From the NCBI GenBank assembly GCA_965372745.1, contig CBDVDM010000024.1, positions 1 through 26,938 of the forward strand: 26,938 bases of DNA, given 5' to 3'. Position 1 is the first letter of the stretch. Every line of letters starts with the position of its first letter. This DNA comes from VRUG01 sp965372745. GTDB lineage: Bacteria; Planctomycetota; Phycisphaerae; Sedimentisphaerales; Anaerobacaceae. The notes beneath the pieces were generated by a model, which ran no database searches, was not told the origin of the DNA, and saw nothing but the letters and a program-made list of their open reading frames with translations. This document shows positions 24,148 to 26,938 of the stretch, piece after piece. The position numbers were made by a program, and so were the translations under genes.

Positions 24148-25773
24148 TTAATACATTCCTCCTCCAGGAGGCATTGCAGGTGCTGCTGGTTTTTCTTCCG
24201 GTATCTCAGTTACTATAGCGTCAGTTGTCAACAACAGCGATGCAATTGATGCACCGTTCTGCAAAGCTGCCCTTTCGACCTTCGTCGGAACAATAACGCC
24301 AAACTCAATCATGTCGCCATACTTTTTCTTCATAGCGTCATAACCGAAATTCTTCTCACTGCTTTCCATAACTTTCTGAGCTACGATTGAGCCGTCCAGT
24401 CCTGCATTTTTCGCAATCTGTTTGATTGGAGCGACAACCGCTCTGCGAACAATGTCGATTCCGATTTTTTTATCGCCGCTCGCCTTGATTTTGCCCAAAG
24501 CAGACAGGATACGAAGCGTCGACACTCCGCCGCCCGGCAAAATACCTTCTTCCACTGCAGCACGGCAAGCATGTAACGCATCTTCAACGCGGGCCTTCTT
24601 CTCTTTCATCTCAGCCTCGGTCGCAGCCCCAACCTGAATCTGGGCCACTCCGCCGGAAAGTTTTGCCAGTCTCTCCTGCAGCTTTTCAACATCATAATCG
24701 CTGGTGGACTTATCAATCTCTGTCTTTATCTGCTCGATTCTTCCTGTTATCTCCTTTGTCGTACCGCCGCCCTCGATAATCGTAGTATTATCCTTATCGA
24801 TGGTAATACGTTTGGCTCTGCCTAACTGGGCAAGCTCAACGTTTTCCAGCTGCAATCCCAGGTCTTCAAAGATAGGCTGAGCACCTGTCAAAACAGCTAT
24901 GTCGCCGAGCATTTCTTTGCGCTTGTCGCCGAAACCTGGAGCCTTTACAGCTACTACCTGCAGTACACCGCGAAGCTTGTTCACAACCAGTGTCGCCAGC
25001 GCTTCGCCTTCAACGTCTTCTGCGATAATCAGTAAAGGCCTGCCCTGTTTTGATACCTTTTCGAGCATAGGCACAAGCGATTTTATACTGCTTACCTTCT
25101 TTTCGTGTACAAGAATATAAGGCTTTTCCAGTTCGACCGTCATATTCTCCATGTTCGTGATAAAGTGCGGGCTAAGATAACCCTTATCGAACTGCATACC
25201 TTCCACCAACTCAACCGTTGTCTCAAGTGACTGGCCCTCTTCGACAGTAATGACACCGTCTTTGCCGACCTTGTCCATCGCCTCAGCCATTTTCTTTCCG
25301 ATTTCAGCATCCTGATTCGCAGAACATGTCGCCACCTGTTCGATTTGCTTGCTCGAATCAACCTGTATGCTCATCTTATGCAACTCGCTGACTATTGTCT
25401 CGACAGCTGCCTCGATACCCTGCTTTACCTGCATCGGGTTGGCGCCGGCTGTAATGTTCTTCAGACCTTCATCGAAAATACTCTCTGCCAGTATAGTTGC
25501 TGTCGTTGTCCCGTCACCTGCAACTGTCGAGGTCTTCGAAGCCACCTCTTTGACCATTTGCGCACCCATATTTTCATATGAGTCTTCCAGTTCAATCTCT
25601 TTGGCAACAGTAACACCGTCTTTAGTAACAGTTGGTGAACCGTATGATTTTTCGAGAATAACGTTTCGACCACAGGGTCCTAATGTGATTTTGACCGCGG
25701 CTGCCAGTTTCTTTACACCTTTACGAATAGAGGCACGTGCGTCTGTGCCAAAAGCTATTTTTTTAGCTGCCAT
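24148..25773 (-). CDS. groEL: Chaperonin GroEL (Hsp60)
   Basis: A 541-residue chaperonin subunit that forms the ATP-driven folding barrel with GroES. Marks: VKITLGPCGRNVILEKSYGSPTVTKDGVTVAKEIELED, AGDGTTTATILAESI (ATP site), GYLSPHFITNMENMTVELE (apical domain), GDKRKEMLGDIAVLTGA, EEGILPGGGVSTLRI and PEEKPAAPAMPPGGGMY at the C-terminus, a short GGM-type tail. Length is standard. GGGAGGC lies about ten bases before the ATG. It follows groES after an unusually long 160-base spacer that contains several palindromes (25815-25910). No CIRCE operator is seen upstream of either gene. Confidence 0.98.
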   Translation of the reverse strand: MAAKKIAFGTDARASIRKGVKKLAAAVKITLGPCGRNVILEKSYGSPTVTKDGVTVAKEIELEDSYENMGAQMVKEVASKTSTVAGDGTTTATILAESIFDEGLKNITAGANPMQVKQGIEAAVETIVSELHKMSIQVDSSKQIEQVATCSANQDAEIGKKMAEAMDKVGKDGVITVEEGQSLETTVELVEGMQFDKGYLSPHFITNMENMTVELEKPYILVHEKKVSSIKSLVPMLEKVSKQGRPLLIIAEDVEGEALATLVVNKLRGVLQVVAVKAPGFGDKRKEMLGDIAVLTGAQPIFEDLGLQLENVELAQLGRAKRITIDKDNTTIIEGGGTTKEITGRIEQIKTEIDKSTSDYDVEKLQERLAKLSGGVAQIQVGAATEAEMKEKKARVEDALHACRAAVEEGILPGGGVSTLRILSALGKIKASGDKKIGIDIVRRAVVAPIKQIAKNAGLDGSIVAQKVMESSEKNFGYDAMKKKYGDMIEFGVIVPTKVERAALQNGASIASLLLTTDAIVTEIPEEKPAAPAMPPGGGMY

Positions 25774-25814
25774 TTGTTTTAAGCCTCCCTTATTTTAAAA
25801 AAAACAATAAATTA

Positions 25815-25910
25815 TCCGCCTTCGGCGGAACTTCTTTCCCGATACATCGGGACGGATTTATATTTTTATATCTCTGTGTTCTCTGTGACCTCTGTCCCGA
25901 TGTATCGGGA
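25815..25910. repeat. Palindrome cluster in the groES-groEL spacer
   Basis: Three elements: TCCGCC/GGCGGA hairpin at 25815-25829; TCCCGATACATCGGGA at 25837-25852; and its reverse complement TCCCGATGTATCGGGA at 25895-25910. Between the last two lies a TCTCTGTG-type short repeat (25871-25893, with TCTCTGTG, TTCTCTGTG, ACCTCTGT). The CCCGAT/ATCGGG arms are related to the palindrome at 9389-9406. The two 16-base copies could also pair with each other to form one long stem in the groESL transcript. Confidence 0.75.
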
Positions 25911-25933
25911 ATACAAATTCTTATACCATTAAA

Positions 25934-26221
25934 TTATTCAATTATCGCCATGATATCCGATTCACTCATAATCAGATACTCTTTACCATCGATTTTTACA
26001 TCCGTACCTGCATAGCTTGTAAAGAGCACCATGTCTCCTTTTTTCACCTGCATCTTCTGGACACTTCCGTCGTCGAGAACCTTGCCATTCCCGACATTTA
26101 CGATTTTGCCTCTTTGAGGTTTTTCCTTTGCTGCCTCCGGCAGAACTATTCCGCCTGCTGTTGTACCTGCTGCCTCGACTCGCTGAACAAGAACCTTATC
26201 AGCTAATGGTTTGATTTTCAT
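25934..26221 (-). CDS. groES: Co-chaperonin GroES (Hsp10)
   Basis: A 95-residue lid of the chaperonin. The start at 26221 (MKIKPLADKVLVQRVE) follows AAGGAGC by eight bases; an upstream in-frame ATG adds 17 residues foreign to the family. The mobile loop region reads AAGTTAGGIVLPEAAKEKPQRGKIVNVG, with GIVLP matching the GroEL-contact motif. GDMVLFTSYAGTDVKIDGKEYLIMSESDIMAII completes the fold. Length is normal. The receiver-domain gene ends 40 bases upstream on the same strand and probably shares the transcript. Confidence 0.98.
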   Translation of the reverse strand: MKIKPLADKVLVQRVEAAGTTAGGIVLPEAAKEKPQRGKIVNVGNGKVLDDGSVQKMQVKKGDMVLFTSYAGTDVKIDGKEYLIMSESDIMAIIE

Positions 26222-26261
26222 CTTCTCTTTGCTCCTTACTAAACTTACCGTTAATATTACT

Positions 26262-26672
26262 TTATATTCCAAATATTGTACTGTTATATTTTTTCACGAA
26301 CAGCCGGTTCAACTGCTCCTGCAATATACTCATATCAACCGGTTTGTCAATAACACTGAAAATACCCAGCGAAAGAGCCTTGTCTAACGTTCTGCCTTCG
26401 CTCTGACTTGACAGCATAATACATGGCACTGCCGGATTTACCTTTCGGATAATTCTTACGATAACGAAACCGCCGGCCAGTGTATCCATATCGACAATTG
26501 TCGCATGGACTGGTTTTTTCTCAATAACATTGACGAACTCATCTGCGTTTTTGGCCGTTACAAGGTTCACTCCGCAAGGCCGGAACACATCGCGGACAGC
26601 CTTTTCCCACGCCCAGTTTGTTTCACTGGCCAGGAGGTTTATCTCTTGTTTTTCTGTAAGGTTGCCAACCAT
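26262..26672 (-). CDS. Stand-alone response-regulator receiver-domain protein
   Basis: A 136-residue single receiver domain with no output domain. The likely phosphoacceptor is D61 in ATIVDMDTLAGG. S88/S89 in CIMLSSQ takes the Thr/Ser place, and K110 in VIDKPVD is the conserved lysine. The acidic pocket near the N-terminus is reduced (LLASETN, only E17), so phosphorylation may be weak or differently controlled. A long alpha-beta layout (LGIFSVIDKPVDMSILQEQLNRLF at the end) fits CheY-like folds. No strong ribosome site precedes the ATG. It lies 40 bases upstream of groES on the same strand, which suggests a link between a signalling input and chaperonin expression. The partner kinase is not in the window. 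Confidence 0.85.
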   Translation of the reverse strand: MVGNLTEKQEINLLASETNWAWEKAVRDVFRPCGVNLVTAKNADEFVNVIEKKPVHATIVDMDTLAGGFVIVRIIRKVNPAVPCIMLSSQSEGRTLDKALSLGIFSVIDKPVDMSILQEQLNRLFVKKYNSTIFGI

Positions 26673-26840
26673 AGACTATATGTTTGTGCAAATCTCATGC
26701 CAGCCACCTATAATATCGCTTATTATATATAAGTAATTGCAGTTTATGGAGTTGTGTTTATTGCCGTTTTACTGCCGCTCTGCCAAAATAAGATTTGCCC
26801 TTGATTTTCATCTGCCGACTTGGCAGTTTCCAAAAATATT

Positions 26841-26938
26841 TAACCCCTTGCCTGCCCTGCCTGTCCCATAGGGGAGCGAAGCACAGAGCCCAAGCGTTAG
26901 CGAAGGGTATATTTAATATCATTCCTGACTTGTTCAGG
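26841..26938. repeat. Intergenic palindromic and GCGAAG-containing repeat DNA at the window edge
   Basis: GC-richer stretch with repeated CTGCC units (near 26850-26863), two AGCGAAG copies (near 26875 and 26899) and a final palindrome CCTGA/TCAGG at 26924-26938 that is cut by the window end. The wider stretch from 26673 holds no gene; it contains AT-rich TATAAT-like sequence near 26711-26735 that may include the promoter of the receiver-groESL group, though no clear -35/-10 pair could be fixed. Confidence 0.5.

Noticed and set aside
25349..25798. 149-codon frame antisense to groEL
   Set aside because: It mirrors the conserved groEL 5' region and resembles no protein family.
26222..26760. CIRCE (HrcA) operator upstream of groES or the receiver gene
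   Set aside because: The TTAGCACTC-N9-GAGTGCTAA inverted repeat was looked for and not found.
1..26938. tRNA, rRNA, tmRNA, SRP RNA or RNase P RNA genes
   Set aside because: No conserved core sequence or cloverleaf was recognised in the intergenic spaces, although a covariance search was not possible.

Overview
The window reads as a chromosomal segment of a diderm, heterotrophic bacterium, most likely a planctomycete of the Phycisphaerae type. This is an inference from overall protein style: Asp-Pro-Asn-Ala-rich secreted proteins, the ClpC and GroEL sequences, moderate GC content, meso-DAP type MurE, and intergenic spacers packed with short palindromes. No rRNA gene, tRNA gene, insertion sequence, prophage or CRISPR array was recognised. 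The density is that of a core-genome region with several poorly described small genes. Layout, left to right: (1) 1-1.9 kb, a secreted multidomain protein with one domain apparently inserted in another, followed by a strong terminator. (2) 2.0-4.5 kb, a rightward set: a coiled-coil/C4 zinc-ribbon protein (DUF164 family), an RNase HI fused in frame to a PurN glycinamide-ribonucleotide formyltransferase, and a small membrane-anchored protein. (3) 4.5-7.1 kb, leftward clpC with a near-consensus promoter, then about 670 bases of apparently non-coding, repeat-bearing DNA. (4) 7.7-9.4 kb, a small coiled-coil protein and an unknown polytopic membrane protein, both leftward. (5) 9.5-12.6 kb, a leftward thioesterase-purF-purM group. 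(6) 12.6-16.7 kb, a parvulin-type lipoprotein, a degenerate HD-domain protein, a degenerate peptidoglycan-amidase-like exported protein, a secreted Arg/Gly-rich protein and an ASCH-domain protein. (7) 16.9-23.8 kb, rightward rmuC, recJ, murE, murF and mraY. (8) 23.8-26.7 kb, leftward: a stand-alone receiver-domain protein, groES, groEL and a two-helix membrane protein. The themes are de novo purine synthesis (PurF, PurM and the PurN half of the fusion), peptidoglycan precursor synthesis (MurE, MurF, MraY), DNA maintenance (RecJ, RmuC, RNase HI) and protein quality control (ClpC, GroES/EL, parvulin). The most unusual items are the RNase HI-PurN fusion beside the zinc-ribbon gene, two apparently inactive members of enzyme families (amidase_2/PGRP-like and HD-like), a receiver-domain gene directly upstream of groES, and several families of short intergenic repeats. 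Promoter calls rest on -35/-10 matches by eye. All function calls rest on motif recognition without database searches.
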